Shown in pieces: positions 20,074-20,849 of a stretch of 20,849 bases of DNA; positions within the stretch are counted from its first letter, which is position 1, and every line of letters starts with the position of its first letter. The position numbers were made by a program, and so were the translations under genes. This stretch comes from Candolleomyces eurysporus (lineage: Eukaryota > Basidiomycota > Agaricomycetes > Agaricales > Psathyrellaceae), in NCBI GenBank assembly GCA_027579435.1, contig JANBPK010001631.1, forward strand, positions 1-20,849, written 5' to 3'. Below the pieces are notes generated by a model. It had not been told where the DNA came from and searched no databases. It saw nothing but the letters and a program-made list of their open reading frames with translations.

Positions 20074-20849
20074 ACGGTGAGTTGATCATCTTGTTCGTTG
20101 CATGTAGTACGCAGCCTGTGATTATAAACCTGGTAAAAGCACACACCCCGTCCTCCTAAACGGAGAGATCCTGGTATTTGGTGCAGGCAACTGGTCTCAT
20201 TTCCCGCGGGATTGGGGACGTTGGCTGGGTGTGGATGCAGAAGTAAAGGCGAGGCTGAGGCTGCGTACTATCTNCCCTCCATTTTGCTTCTTTCAAGTGG
20301 AAATGGCAATAGACTCATGCTCTTCGTTTCTTGCAGATTTTTACTCCTTCACGTTATGGGTTCGTCGGTCCTTGTCGGTTATCGGACGATGAGGTGACCA
20401 TCCTGAGAGAGCACGTTCGCGGTTGATTGAATTCTGATGCTGTCAGAGAAAATGTTTGAATGATGGAACAAGGGTGCTCTTGCCCGTTTGCTGGCGACTC
20501 GCTGGCAGCCTCAGCTCGCTACGCGACTACGCAATGGGCTTCGAGTGGTGGTGGATTGTGATGGTTTCTAGGACTGTGCTCCATGACTCCAAGAATTATG
20601 AAACTGTGGCCAGCGCTGATCTGGAAAAAAGGATTTCTGGGGTGCACACGGTCGAAACAGGGGCCGTGGGAAAGATGTGCGGATTTTGTGGCAGAATATT
20701 GGTGAATTTCGCGTGGACGTACAAATTTACCAGCAATCCCTGGTGCGCAAGCTTCGCCATGTACTATACTGCCGATCCCAATAAATGTCGTTCCCTCTAT
20801 CTACATTTAGGCCTCGTTATTCTACCTTCTTCCTTCAGCCAGCCCAACA
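20074..20849. other. unassigned right end of the window
   Basis: No gene is supported on either strand. Short frames around 20212-20397 contain an n (20274) and no motif. The last 60 nt (aataaatg at about 20780, then a C/T-rich tract running to the edge) look like a promoter and transcription start zone of a rightward gene beginning beyond the window. Confidence 0.3.

Noticed and set aside
1..20849. CRISPR array, riboswitch or bacterial operon signals
   Set aside because: The spliced gene structures and protein families are eukaryotic. The only short tandem repeats are the PPT minisatellite and the TPR-coding units, both within coding sequence.

Overview
The window looks like nuclear DNA of a mushroom-forming basidiomycete (Agaricomycetes). 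The reasons are: genes split by many short introns (mostly 48-71 nt, GT..AG, often GTAAGT or GTGAGT donors); a class I hydrophobin at the left edge; tandem NACHT-TPR genes of the kind expanded in Agaricomycetes; a fungal Mrp51-type mitoribosomal protein; and compact spacing. There is no sign of bacterial, organellar or viral DNA.

Layout. (1) <1-451 (+): 3' part of a class I hydrophobin with an unusual Pro-Pro-Thr repeat before the first cysteine. (2) 879-2710 (+): a ten-exon gene for a hydrophilic, His-rich protein of about 449 aa, of a fungal family usually annotated only as 'allergen'. (3) 3070-8993 (+): a 19-exon gene for an about 1626-aa SNF2 ATPase with a RING finger between its two helicase lobes (Irc20/SHPRH type). 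Its upstream region carries two MCB-like CGCG sites. (4) 9825-10364 (+): a short intronless cyclin-box-like protein. (5) 11241-13681 and 14860-17058 (+): two tandem paralogous NACHT-TPR NLR-like genes that share a His/Asn/Gly-rich N-terminal motif, with less certain upstream exons, one of them carrying a hydrophobic segment. (6) 17460-17860 (+): a decayed run of WD40 repeats just behind the second NLR. (7) 18083-19644 (-): a Mrp51-like mitochondrial small-subunit protein. (8) 19645-20849: a probably bidirectional promoter and a poorly resolved region.

Exon structures were built by hand from GT..AG sites, reading frame and protein-family knowledge. The three longest multi-exon models and the corrected Mrp51 model each give lengths divisible by three. 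Several single 'n' characters (43, 15441, 18921, 18966) act as spurious insertions: dropping those at 15441, 18921 and 18966 restores a frame supported by homology. A cluster of n's at 13067-13144 instead preserves frame, as a mixed consensus of near-identical TPR repeats would.

The genes do not form an operon-like pathway. The part that behaves like an accessory region is about 10.8-17.9 kb, a small NLR cluster with tandem duplication, repeat turnover and a WD40 relic, set between conserved housekeeping genes (SNF2-RING and Mrp51).
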